Shown: positions 25,216 through 33,325, numbered from the stretch's first letter. The stretch is 64,000 bases of DNA from Corynebacterium jeikeium (GCA_003955985.1 CP033784.1:1860001-1924000), one strand, 5' to 3'. Notes: generated by a model from the sequence alone, not told the origin. Program-made: numbers and translations.

Positions 25216-25247
25216 TTGACCTTCCCCTGCGCTGGAAGGTCCAGTAT
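25216..25247 (+). promoter_or_regulatory. MerR-type promoter-operator for merA
   Basis: A -35 TTGACC (25216-25221) and a -10-like CAGTAT (25242-25247) are separated by 20 bp, the long spacer typical of MerR-activated promoters. The spacer holds a perfect 8-bp dyad, GACCTTCC (25218-25225) and GGAAGGTC (25234-25241). Confidence 0.6.
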
Positions 25248-25289
25248 GGCTGAGACAGAGCAGAAAGCCAAGAATTGACAGGAGCAGCG

Positions 25290-26711
25290 ATGCCTACGAA
25301 GTACGATCTCGCCATCATCGGATCGGGAGGCGGCGCGTTCGCCGCTGCGATCCGCGCCAGCACGCTCGGGAAGTCGGTGGTGATGATCGAGCGCGGGACG
25401 CTCGGCGGCACCTGCGTGAACACGGGCTGCGTCCCGTCGAAGGCGCTCATTGCCGCAGCCGGCGCGCGGCACGTCGCGGTCGACGCCGCAACCCGGTTCC
25501 CCGGGATCACGACGACGGCGGATCCCGTAGACATGCCCGCGCTGATCGCTGGGAAGCAAGCGTTGGTGGAGTCGCTGCGCGGCGAGAAGTACGCCGACGT
25601 CGCCGACTCCTACGGCTGGCAGGTCCGACGCGGCGACGCCTCGTTCGTGGGCACCCCTGATGCGCCGGTTCTCGATGTTGCCGGATCCGACGGAAGCGTC
25701 GAGACCATCGAGGCCCACCACTACCTGGTCGCGACTGGTTCTCGCCCGTGGGCACCGCCGATCGACGGCCTGAAGGAGACCGGATACCTGACCTCGACCA
25801 CGGCGATGGAGCTGACGGAGGTCCCCGAGTCGCTGCTGGTGCTCGGCGGCGGCTACGTCGCCCTGGAGCAGGCGCAGCTGTTCGCCCGCCTCGGCTCGCA
25901 GGTCACGCTGCTCGTGCGGTCCCGGCTCGCCTCGAAGGAGGAGCCGGAGGTGTCGAAGGCGCTCCAGGAGGTGTTCGCCGACGGGGGCATCCGCGTCGTC
26001 AGCCGCGCAGTGCCCACCCGGGTCTCCCGCGGCACGGGAGGCGAGGCCGTCGTGACCGCCGCCTTGTCCGGCGGCTCGCAGGAGTTCCGCGCCGACCAGG
26101 TCCTGGTCGCCCTCGGACGCCGTCCCGTCACCGATGGCCTGAACCTCGATGCGGTCGGGGTGAATACCGGAGACTCCGGCGAGGTGGTCGTCTCCGACCG
26201 GCTGCAGTCCTCGAACCCGCGGGTCTGGGCCGCGGGCGACGTGACCGGGCACCCCGAGTTCGTCTACGTCGCCGCCCACCACGGCACCCTCGTCGCCGAG
26301 AACGCGTTCGCCGACGCCGACCGGTCCGTCGACTACGCCCGCCTGCCGCGGGTGACGTTCACCGGGCCCGCGATCGGCGCGGTCGGGATGACCGAGAAGG
26401 ACGTCCTCGCCGCGGGGATCCACTGCGACTGCCGCGTCCTGCCCTTGCACCACGTGCCCCGCGCCTTGGTCAACCGCGACACCCGCGGGTTCATCAAGAT
26501 CGTCGTGAACGCCGAGACGAAAGAGATCCTCGGCCTGACCGCCGTCGCCAAGGACGCCGGGGAGCTCGCCGCCGCAGGCGTCCACGTGCTCGGCAGGACC
26601 GTCGCCGAGGTCGCCAACGCCTGGGCCCCCTACCTGACCATGGCCGAGGGCATCCGGATCGCCGCGAAGGCCTTCACCACCGACCCGTCGCTGCTGTCGT
26701 GCTGCGCATGA
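25290..26711 (+). CDS. merA: mercuric reductase
   Basis: A 473-residue flavoprotein of the disulfide-reductase family: FAD motif GSGGGAFAAA, redox-active CVNTGC (Cys42, Cys47), NADPH site GGGYVALEQAQ and a C-terminal vicinal pair SCCA (Cys471-Cys472) that marks MerA and hands Hg(II) to the active site. It reduces Hg(II) to volatile Hg(0). There is no N-terminal HMA domain. The ATG at 25290 follows AGGAGC; an upstream in-frame TTG (25275) is less likely. Its TGA overlaps the next ATG. Confidence 0.92.
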   Translation: MPTKYDLAIIGSGGGAFAAAIRASTLGKSVVMIERGTLGGTCVNTGCVPSKALIAAAGARHVAVDAATRFPGITTTADPVDMPALIAGKQALVESLRGEKYADVADSYGWQVRRGDASFVGTPDAPVLDVAGSDGSVETIEAHHYLVATGSRPWAPPIDGLKETGYLTSTTAMELTEVPESLLVLGGGYVALEQAQLFARLGSQVTLLVRSRLASKEEPEVSKALQEVFADGGIRVVSRAVPTRVSRGTGGEAVVTAALSGGSQEFRADQVLVALGRRPVTDGLNLDAVGVNTGDSGEVVVSDRLQSSNPRVWAAGDVTGHPEFVYVAAHHGTLVAENAFADADRSVDYARLPRVTFTGPAIGAVGMTEKDVLAAGIHCDCRVLPLHHVPRALVNRDTRGFIKIVVNAETKEILGLTAVAKDAGELAAAGVHVLGRTVAEVANAWAPYLTMAEGIRIAAKAFTTDPSLLSCCA

Positions 26712-27058
26712 ACGGCAACGCAGGCAATCGGGGAGATCTCATCCTGAAGCAGACGATGAGCGCCGATCAGGACCGCGACGAATGGCGCGCCGGTCCCGTC
26801 GTCGCTGCAGTGACCGGGCTGCTCTTGCTGGCATCCTGCGCGCTTCCGTCGCTGCTCTGCTGCGGCCTGCCGTTCATCGCGGCGGGCGGAGCACTCGCAG
26901 GCGTCGGTGGGCTCCTCGGTAATCCCTGGATCATCGGTGCCGGGACCGCCGTCGTGATGGCCGTCATGGCGGGGATGCTCGTCAGGCTACGGCGGCGGCA
27001 CCGGCGCCGCAGGTCCGGCTGCTGCGAAAATCTTTCGACCGCTGATCGGAACCGGTAG
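26708..27058 (+). CDS. MerF-like mercury transport protein
   Basis: A 116-residue membrane protein with two hydrophobic segments (~30-58 and ~62-82). The first carries a vicinal cysteine pair in LLCCGLPF, and another pair (SGCC) sits in the Arg-rich C-terminal tail. This is the MerF/MerT layout, in which the Cys pairs pass Hg(II) inward to MerA. The start overlaps merA (ATGA at 26708), which shows translational coupling. Similarity to MerF is by motif, not by full sequence. Confidence 0.68.
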   Translation: MNGNAGNRGDLILKQTMSADQDRDEWRAGPVVAAVTGLLLLASCALPSLLCCGLPFIAAGGALAGVGGLLGNPWIIGAGTAVVMAVMAGMLVRLRRRHRRRRSGCCENLSTADRNR

Positions 27059-27250
27059 TTCGAGCGGATCCAGCGATCACTGCCACCTGCGGAGGCCGCT
27101 GAAATCGAAGCCCGACGGGAGAAGGAGGAGCCAAAAGCGTTCGAATCAACCGGTGACGAGGATAATACTGAGGCTGGATCCCGGCCGTCGCGACGCGGTC
27201 TCCGCTTCCGCCGAGACGAGAAAGGGTTGTGGGCACCTAGGCTGGGCGGC
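27059..27250 (+). other. open frame between mer and the GGQ protein, possible remnant
   Basis: The frame that runs on after the MerF-like stop stays open into the next gene and has protein-like, charged sequence (FERIQRSLPPAEAAEIEARR; SRRGLRFRRDEKGLW). It has no start codon before 27227 or 27251 and looks like a decayed fragment, perhaps of a DUF222/HNH protein. This is a weak call. Confidence 0.3.
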
Positions 27251-27520
27251 ATGAACGACATGACCATAGCGTCCGGCCCGGGGATCCCCGACGGTGCGGT
27301 CATCGCCGCCGATCTCGCGGAGCGTTTCGCGAAATCGTCGACTCCAGGCGGCCAGGGCGTCAACACGACGGACGGCAAAGTCCAGCTTTCCATCGATGTC
27401 GCGGAATGCGCATCGCTTACCGACGCCCAGCGTCACCGTATCTCGCGCAACCTCGAGCACCGCCTAGACGGCTCCGTCTTTACCGTGACTGCGTCGACTC
27501 AGCGGTCTGTGTTTCGCTAG
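27251..27520 (+). CDS. GGQ-domain release factor-like protein (ArfB-like), shortened
   Basis: 89 residues with the peptidyl-tRNA hydrolysis motif STPGGQGVNTTDGKVQLSID, as in ArfB (YaeJ) and RF-1-domain proteins that free stalled ribosomes. ArfB is normally ~140 residues with a basic C-terminal tail that enters the mRNA channel; here the protein stops at SVFR, so the tail is missing. It may be truncated by the nearby element junction (repeat E at 27644). Confidence 0.65.
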   Translation: MNDMTIASGPGIPDGAVIAADLAERFAKSSTPGGQGVNTTDGKVQLSIDVAECASLTDAQRHRISRNLEHRLDGSVFTVTASTQRSVFR

Positions 27521-27643
27521 TGGTCCTCTCGCCTGCACCTGCGACACAGCCTCGTGCCCCCGGGCCGTAGCGTTCGGGGGAGCACAATAGCCCCAGTCCT
27601 CATCACGTCCCGGGATCAAAGAGTTCATCGCAGAGGTTAAGCA

Positions 27644-27690
27644 CTACACGTTGAACTTGAACTCGACGGAGTGTCGTCGATAAATAACTA
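27644..27690 (-). repeat. ychF 3'-end-like repeat E (candidate att site)
   Basis: The minus strand reads RHSVEFKFNV followed by TAG. The right flank TCGTCGATAAATAACT resembles that of repeat C. It is the left boundary of the 16.5-kb module that ends at ychF. Confidence 0.75.
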
Positions 27691-27956
27691 TTCGATGCGC
27701 AAAGTACAACGAAATACCGCTAGAAACAGACAACATATGGGGGTGCACAGAAACACATATAGGTTCTGCGGAAAACCTATAGGGTGCGTCGCTAAAAACC
27801 GCTGTGCGCGAAAAACATAAAGGGTTTACGGACCCGGTCCCAGACCCCTCAATACTCTGAGCCGGAAGAATGGAAAGTGGAAGGTTGATGTATCCCCACT
27901 ATTTATTTTTTCCGTTTTTCGGAGTACATCGGGAGCTACAACTGCGGACCAGCTCT
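27691..27956. other. AT-richer stretch with short repeats
   Basis: No gene. ACCTATAGGGT-like and ACATAAAGGGTTTACGG-like motifs recur (27755-27840: ATATAGG, CCTATAGGG, CATAAAGGG). It may be an element end or a replication-related site; nothing firmer can be said. Confidence 0.3.
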
Positions 27957-28215
27957 GTGTGAACTAGATGAGAAGGCGCAGCAGCGAATCATCGACGCTG
28001 GACAGTTGGTGCTGCGGGCACGCGAGCGGCACCCCCAGCGGTCACTCGCGGAGCACTACAACCCGTTATCGATGGACCCAATTCTGCTCAAGGCTCACAA
28101 CAACTTGGACCGGGAAGTCGATAAGGCTTTCGATGTGGCACGCAAACTCACCAACGAGCGCCAGCGCCAGGAGCTACTGTTCGCCAGCTACGGGGAGTTG
28201 GCGAGGGGCTATGTC
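27957..28215 (+). pseudogene. MmeI-type (type IIL) restriction-modification C-terminal remnant
   Basis: In one frame: EKAQQRIIDAGQLVLRARER, SLAEHYNPLSMDPILLKAHN, LDREVDKAFDVARKLTNE, RQRQELLFASYGEL. This is the conserved C-terminal end of MmeI-family enzymes, which fuse nuclease, methyltransferase and target-recognition parts in ~900 residues. Everything upstream is absent, so only the tail is left. Confidence 0.65.
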
Positions 28216-28432
28216 TCCTCGCTTTCATCAAAATCGAAACCACCAGCAGGGTCGTTCCCCGTGCGGGTGATTTTGATCGGTCCCGCTGCTGGGTGTAGAA
28301 CCCTGTCGCTGGCAACGCCGGGAACTATGACTGTGCCCGACGAGAACACGTCACTGCCATAACGCGGCTCACGGTAGACGAACATGGGTCGTTCACTACT
28401 ACTGGTGGATTTCGGTTTTGGTGGTGGGGGGA

Positions 28433-29287
28433 TTACCGCCGCCGGCCTCGATTTTTCCGTTGAGGAGGGCGTTGACTACTTCCCGATTGTGAAATGGGCC
28501 GATGGCGCGGTGAAGAGGAACCAGTCACCTGGAAGAGATCGATCCAGTCGCTGGTGTGCAATCTGGGAGGTAGGGTCGCGGGGTCGATTCCTCGCGAGCG
28601 CAACCATGATTGTGTCTCTGAACGTGATGAAAACAACCCTGCCCTTCGGAGAATTTCCCCTATCCCGCGTCCCCGGGCAGTGAAAACGGTGTGCACCATC
28701 GCCTGAAAGGCTTTGCGCTGCTCTATCGGAATCTTCGGGTCACCCACCCGGCGGATCACTAAGATCCCCCCGTCAACGTTTGGCTGTGGCCGGAAAGCAG
28801 ACCTTGGTACTCGGGAACCAAGGTGAAACGTGAACCATGGGGACCACTGAGCCGTCATCATCGTGCTTGCACCTACCCCGGCCCGGCGGCGAGCGACTTC
28901 CCACTGCATGAGGAGTACAGCGTCAGTCCATGCCGGCGCATGCAACAACTTTCGAAGAATGGCAGTGGTGAGGTGAAAGGGAATGTTTCCCACAATGACG
29001 CAGGGAGTGGCGGGTAACCGGAAGTTAAGGAAATCATCATGGACCACTTCGACCGACGCCGAGGCGGTCTTTTTTGTGAGTTTGGCAGCTAGTTTTGCGT
29101 CTACCTCAACTGCCGTTATTGCCCTCCCCAAGTGGGATATCGGGTGAGTGAGGGCACCGCTTCCTGGCCCGATCTCAATGATGGGGCCGGAGGTTTGTTT
29201 TACAAGATCGACGATGGAGTTGATGATCTTGTGGTTGGTGAGAAAATTTTGGCCATGCTCGTGACGGCCGTGTCCGTATGCAGACAT
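28433..29287 (-). CDS. erm(X): 23S rRNA (adenine-N6)-dimethyltransferase Erm(X)
   Basis: 284 residues, starting MSAYGHGRHEHGQNFLTNHK. It has the SAM motif IEIGPGSGALT, the catalytic NIPFHL (NPPF-type) motif, and the basic tail RPPQRKNRGRRR of corynebacterial Erm(X). It methylates an adenine of 23S rRNA and blocks macrolides, lincosamides and streptogramin B. Residue by residue it fits my memory of Erm(X), with few changes. The start at 29287 is canonical. It is preceded by a leader peptide (29389-29436) and so is probably inducible. IS1249-type elements often accompany erm(X). Confidence 0.93.
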   Translation of the reverse strand: MSAYGHGRHEHGQNFLTNHKIINSIVDLVKQTSGPIIEIGPGSGALTHPISHLGRAITAVEVDAKLAAKLTKKTASASVEVVHDDFLNFRLPATPCVIVGNIPFHLTTAILRKLLHAPAWTDAVLLMQWEVARRRAGVGASTMMTAQWSPWFTFHLGSRVPRSAFRPQPNVDGGILVIRRVGDPKIPIEQRKAFQAMVHTVFTARGRGIGEILRRAGLFSSRSETQSWLRSRGIDPATLPPRLHTSDWIDLFQVTGSSSPRHRPISQSGSSQRPPQRKNRGRRR

Positions 29288-29388
29288 CAGGTGTGCTCCT
29301 TGGATTTGAAAGGGAGCCGGGCATGACAAATAGCCGCCCGGCTAAAGGACCGGAGCGGTTTCTAACCTGCGGGAGGGAGAAAACCGCC

Positions 29389-29436
29389 TTAGCGGTTGGT
29401 GAGCGGCCGCATGAAAACGGAACCTGAAATCAACAT
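29389..29436 (-). CDS. Erm(X) leader peptide
   Basis: A 15-residue peptide, MLISGSVFMRPLTNR, about 100 bp upstream of erm(X). Drug-stalled translation of such a leader rearranges the mRNA and frees the erm ribosome site. The interval 29288-29388 holds GC-rich complementary blocks (AACCGCTAAGGCGG and related) suited to attenuation. Confidence 0.75.
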   Translation of the reverse strand: MLISGSVFMRPLTNR

Positions 29437-29442
29437 GGGCCT

Positions 29443-29472
29443 ATCGTATCCAATTAATTTCGCAGGGTCCAA
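29443..29472 (-). promoter_or_regulatory. promoter of the erm(X) leader
   Basis: A -35 TTGGAC (29467-29472) and a -10 TACGAT (29443-29448) with an 18-bp spacer, on the minus strand just upstream of the leader peptide start. Confidence 0.5.
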
Positions 29473-29759
29473 TACGGTGAGAAAGAAGACAACCGCACCG
29501 CAACAGTGCAAGACCTCTCTGGATTGGAATTTAATTGAACATGGGTTTGGGGTACGACGCGCCCTACTCGGAGTGGCACGGACACTACGGCTGCGCGCCC
29601 ACACACAACAGTAAAGAGCTCGGCAATGCACAGACACGTAACGAGAGCGCCACAAATGTATGTACGTTTAAGTTACAGCATCGACACTGACGCTCCACAT
29701 GGAGGGACGGCCGCAGCCCTGCAGCAAGCACACGGCAGGGTGTCTGCTTCGGGCGACGT

Positions 29760-30690
29760 GAAATTACGCAGAAAAATACGAAACACATCACCGCAGGTCA
29801 CGGTAGGTATTTGCGGGTCATTTCGTAATCTCGTAAACGAAAAGAACAAAACTACGAAACACAAAAACATACGTTGAGCAGCGTAAATGGTTTTCGTTTC
29901 GTAATTTTTCCACTTTTTGAAGAAAATCTAAATAAGAAGAGACACCTTGATTGCGATTGTGTCCCGTGTCACATAGCTGCAACCCCTGCAGCGTGCCCTC
30001 AACGAGGACGCTCTGTGTCGTAGACATGTGCCTGCAATGCGTGTCTGTGTCTCTCTCTTAAAAGGTTTGGGTCGAAATACCGCAAAATTACGAAACACCG
30101 CCGAAATGTGACGTGCCTATGCAGGTCACAGCGTTATCGCGTGTTTCGTAGTTTTGTTCTTTTCGTTTGCGGAAATCACGAAACCGCAGGTAGAGCGTTT
30201 CGTAATTTTTTCGTATTTTGATCGGCAAATTACGAAACGAGGTCAAAACTACGAAACGAGCGCGCTACAGACGTGTCACAGGTCATAAAAAGGCGCGCCC
30301 CTTGCGTGTCACCGTGACGCAGCATCCCGGCCGTGTCACATAGCTACAACCCCTGCAGCGTGCCCTCAATGAGGACGGTCTATGTCGTAGACATGTGCCC
30401 GTAATGTGCGTCTGTGTCTCTCCCTTAAAAGGTTTGGGTCGAAATGCCGCAAAATTACGAAACATCCCCGAAATGTGACGTGTCTGTGCAGGTCACAGCG
30501 TTATCGCGTGTTTCGTAATTTGGTTTTCCGATTTTCGTAGTTCTACGAAACCGCAGGTAGAGCGTTTCGTAATTTTTTCGTATTTTGATCGGCAAATTAC
30601 GAAACGAGGTCAAAACTACGAAACGAGCACACTATAGACGTGTCACAGGTCACAAAAAGGCGCGCCCCTTGCGTGTCACCATGCCGCCAC
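29760..30690. repeat. ACGAAAC-rich repeat region with a ~350-bp direct duplication
   Basis: About 16 copies of ACGAAAC or its complement GTTTCGT, many as TTACGAAAC, AACTACGAAACGAG or GCGTTTCGTAATT. A ~350-bp unit is present twice in tandem (about 29965-30315 and 30331-30682), with conserved parts such as ACCCCTGCAGCGTGCCCTCA and AAAGGCGCGCCCCTTGCGTG. No coding sequence fits. It resembles an iteron-bearing origin or a partition site, but the function is open. Confidence 0.7.
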
Positions 30691-31088
30691 ACAACAGCTG
30701 CCCCACCACAACACCCCAGCCGTGCCACGTGGCGTGTAGAAACGTGCTCGGTTCGATTCGTAAAGATTAGGTCGCAGGCTATTGTGCGCGACGCATAAGT
30801 TCCGTACGATGGCCCCCAGACCGTATGTGGCGTTTTAATTCGTTTTTGGTTTAGCCAGCCGCATACGGGGGATAACCCCGAGGATAATTCATAAAGAGAC
30901 AGCCTCTCGACCGTGATAGGCGCGGTTCCTCCGACGAGATAGACCGGTCGGCAACGGCATTGCCAACCACAAAAGCGGTCAGGTAGGGAGTAAGCGCTCC
31001 CGTAAAGCGATGGGACGGCAGACCACCGTTCTAGCGAGTTGAGCACGGCACTCCAAGCCGCCTGAATAGCAAGCCGGTAAAGCACCCC
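30691..31088. other. non-coding, probably structured leader region
   Basis: About 400 bp with no supported gene between the repeat block and a small DNA-binding gene. It is rich in short complementary pieces (CGGTTCCTCCGACGAGATAGACCGG; GTAAGCGCTCCCGTAAAGCG; GGACGGC...GCCG) and could fold extensively. I do not recognise a known RNA family. Confidence 0.35.
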
Positions 31089-31125
31089 GCTCCGGGACAG
31101 ATCAATCTGCCCAGGAGCGTTTTTC
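31089..31125 (+). terminator. terminator-like hairpin holding the ribosome site of the excisionase-like gene
   Basis: GCTCC at 31090-31094 pairs with GGAGC around 31113-31118, with an inner CAGA/TCTG stem; GTTTTTCT follows. The GGAG of the stem is also the ribosome site for the ATG at 31127. This looks like an attenuator. Confidence 0.5.
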
Positions 31126-31195
31126 TATGTCCGAAAAGGACACGACTACCGCCGTCGCGCCACGCTTTTACACGCTGCAGGAACTCGCCGATCTC

Positions 31196-32606
31196 GGGTT
31201 AAGTAGCAAAAAGTGTGTCCGCTCGGCGTGTTGCGGGGCGGGCACACCGTTTGTTACTTCATGGGGCCTTTTCTGATTCCTATCGAGTGTTCGTACTCGG
31301 TTGGGATAGCGTTGTCGTAGAAGGCTGGTCGGCCTGTTTCATGGTCGGCTTTGTTGTGGTCTTCTTCGACAAGATCGTTGACTTTGGCGAGTTGATCTTG
31401 GCCGAAATTGCACTGCCTGGCGATCTTTAATGGGTCGTCAGGCAGTTGCGTTTTCGAGTGCAGGTACCACTCGAGCATTTTTCGTTGGCGTTCCCCGGAC
31501 CTGCCGCGATGCGCGTCGGCGATGCGTTTGAGCCCGGCGTTGATGCCGCCTTCCAGACTGTTTGTCGTTGAAGCCCAGCGTTGAGGCTCAAGCGCATTCG
31601 GTGGTGGCTGCAGGTAGGTAAACAGCCATCCTTTCCGTGAGAGGTGCAGCAGGGAGTTGTATGCCTTGCGAACTCGCAGATGGGTCCATTCCCACTGGTT
31701 GTTGAGTGTGCGGCGCTCTTTTGACACGGGCGTTTTCTCGTTGAGGAATGCTTTGAATACCTGTCCGAAGTCGTGCAGACGCAGCGTCCACTCCCGTGCC
31801 TGGTCGAGTGTGGTGATACGGGTCAGTTTCAACGCCAGGGCGTAGATGGCTTTGCCGGCGTCGGTGCGTGGTCGTGATGTGGTGTAGCGGCGGATGACGC
31901 GTTGCGCATGGACGAGGCATCGTTGGATTATCGCGTTCGGCCAGCAGGCTTTAATCGCAGTAAGTGCGCCTTGTCCGCCGTCGAGGACGACGCAGAGCGG
32001 CTCAGCGATTTTGCGGAGTAGCTGCGTGTAGGCGTGGGCGGTTTCGTGTTTGGTCCAGTGCCATGCGATGACGTGGTCGTGGCTGGCTGCGACGAGCAAG
32101 CATCCGGCGGCGGTGTAGGTACCGTCGATGAAGATCTGGTCGTAGATGCGCTGTGGGTCACCGTCGTTGGGGATGTCGATGAGCCAGAACGGTTTGAATC
32201 GGCGGTCAAGTGTCCAACGGCTTACCCCTTGTTGCTGGGCGAGTTCAGACAACGTTGCTGTGGAGGTGGCATAAGAGACGAAGGCTTTAAAGTCGCGGGT
32301 CTGCGTGCGGTCGGTGCGGGTTCGTGTCGTGGAACTGCCGCAGTTCGGGTCCTTGCATCGCCACCTGGTTGTGCCTTTAGAAGTGGTTCCGTTTTTCTTC
32401 ATTTGCCCAGCGCATATCGGGCATCGTGGTCTGTTTTTACTCACCCGGAAAGCACACCAACCCCCGATTAGCACATGCGGGTGCCATTCCGGTGGATTGA
32501 ACACTAATCGGGCGGATATAAGGTCTTGATGCTTATATCCGCCCGATTTACCCAGCCTAATCAGCAGTAATGCTGAAAGTCAGACACACTTTTTGCTACT
32601 TAACCC
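31196..32606 (-). mobile_element. IS1249-like insertion sequence (IS256 family), complete
   Basis: It is bounded by perfect 24-bp inverted repeats (31196-31219 and 32583-32606, each beginning GGGTTAAGTAGC at the outer end). It is flanked by the 8-bp direct duplication CCGATCTC (31188-31195 and 32607-32614). It holds one transposase gene on the minus strand. The perfect ends and duplication show a recent, intact insertion. Confidence 0.9.
31254..32444 (-). CDS. IS1249-family transposase
   Basis: 396 residues from the GTG at 32444. An N-terminal zinc ribbon (RCPICAGQMKKNG; CKDPNC) is followed by a small HTH (ELAQQQGVSRWTLDRRF) and a DDE core (FIDGTYTAAG; CVVLDGGQGALTA; the Glu in NNSLEGGINAGLK-type sequence). 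This matches mutator/IS256-like IS1249 transposases, which commonly move erm(X) in corynebacteria. An upstream in-frame start at 32504 would lie within the element but adds a non-family stretch, so the GTG is preferred. The frame is intact. Confidence 0.82.
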   Translation of the reverse strand: MSKNRPRCPICAGQMKKNGTTSKGTTRWRCKDPNCGSSTTRTRTDRTQTRDFKAFVSYATSTATLSELAQQQGVSRWTLDRRFKPFWLIDIPNDGDPQRIYDQIFIDGTYTAAGCLLVAASHDHVIAWHWTKHETAHAYTQLLRKIAEPLCVVLDGGQGALTAIKACWPNAIIQRCLVHAQRVIRRYTTSRPRTDAGKAIYALALKLTRITTLDQAREWTLRLHDFGQVFKAFLNEKTPVSKERRTLNNQWEWTHLRVRKAYNSLLHLSRKGWLFTYLQPPPNALEPQRWASTTNSLEGGINAGLKRIADAHRGRSGERQRKMLEWYLHSKTQLPDDPLKIARQCNFGQDQLAKVNDLVEEDHNKADHETGRPAFYDNAIPTEYEHSIGIRKGPMK

Positions 32607-33025
32607 CCGATCTCGGCGTCGGCTCCGAGTCCACGTTGCGAAAAGCTATTAAAGAGGGCCGTCTTTCATTCCACCGTTTCGGCACCGCCTATCGGATTCG
32701 CCAAGACGATCTCGACGCCTACCTCGCGGCCGCACGCCGCCCTGCCCCGCAGCTATTCGACGGCTTCGTCGATGCCGTCGTGAATGCAGCGCCCCAACTG
32801 ACAGATGAGCAGCGCCAGCAGCTCGTCACGGTGCTGGGCGGTGTGAAGCACTAATGCGGACAAACCCGCCTACGACGAGATCCCGCCGCTTAGCTCAGCT
32901 AGTCAGGCTGGGTCTTGAACTGAGTGCGAGGGCTGATGGGTGATGGCCGTGCTACTACACACGCGCGCTCCACCGTCGTGCCCCGAGTCCAAATAAACAG
33001 TTCATTCAACCAAGGAGAACAAACC

Positions 33026-33325
33026 ATGTCTTTCAGAGACGATTACGCAGCAGCGCTGCGCGATGAGCAGCAAGCAAAAGATACCGTGAACGAGGCGCGC
33101 CGTGCACACAAAGCGACAAAGGAGCGCCTTGCGCAGTTGCGCAAGTATGCCGAAGAGTTCGAGGTGAATCTCGACGGTGACAAGTCCGCCAGCACCGAAG
33201 GGGACGGTGACAAGTCCGCCAGCACCGAAGGGGACAGCGATACACCTGAGAACGGTGACGGCGACACGCCTGAGAGCACCGAGGGCAGTAAGCCGAAGCG
33301 GCATCTAGAAGTTGTACCCGACTAA
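33026..33325 (+). CDS. small acidic protein with tandem repeats
   Basis: 99 residues: an N-terminal helix likely to form a coiled coil (MSFRDDYAAALRDEQQAKDT to about residue 45) and an acidic Ser/Thr/Glu tail with a 10-residue unit DGDKSASTEG repeated exactly (30-bp DNA unit at 33173-33202 and 33203-33232). AAGGAG about ten bases upstream supports the ATG. Function is unknown. It sits in the plasmid-like block, after the excisionase-type gene. Confidence 0.6.
   Translation: MSFRDDYAAALRDEQQAKDTVNEARRAHKATKERLAQLRKYAEEFEVNLDGDKSASTEGDGDKSASTEGDSDTPENGDGDTPESTEGSKPKRHLEVVPD

Larger units (their letters stand above)
31127..32854 (+). pseudogene. excisionase-type HTH gene interrupted by an IS1249-like element
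   Basis: Two parts, 31127-31195 and 32615-32854, join in frame to make a 102-residue protein: MSEKDTTTAVAPRFYTLQEL, then LGVGSESTLRKAIKEGRLSFH and RFGTAYRIRQDDLDAYLAAA. This is a MerR/excisionase-like winged helix with an acidic C-terminal tail. The IS (31196-32606) sits between them with an 8-bp target duplication, so the gene is inactive unless the IS leaves. It could be the excisionase or replication accessory of the element. Confidence 0.78.

Noticed and set aside
24603..26585. 660-residue frame on the minus strand across merA
   Set aside because: Gly/Asp/Arg-rich shadow of merA and of the LLM fragment; no family pattern, and merA with its motifs is unambiguous on the other strand.
25748..26707. 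Long Arg-rich plus-strand frame ahead of the MerF-like gene
   Set aside because: It is the out-of-frame shadow of merA. Only its last 116 residues (from 26708) are a real gene.
29760..30690. CRISPR array in the repeat-rich block
   Set aside because: Repeats are short, in both orientations, unevenly spaced and partly palindromic; no cas gene is present.
31215..31430. 71-residue plus-strand frame inside the IS1249-like element
   Set aside because: Antisense to the transposase gene and without a ribosome site.
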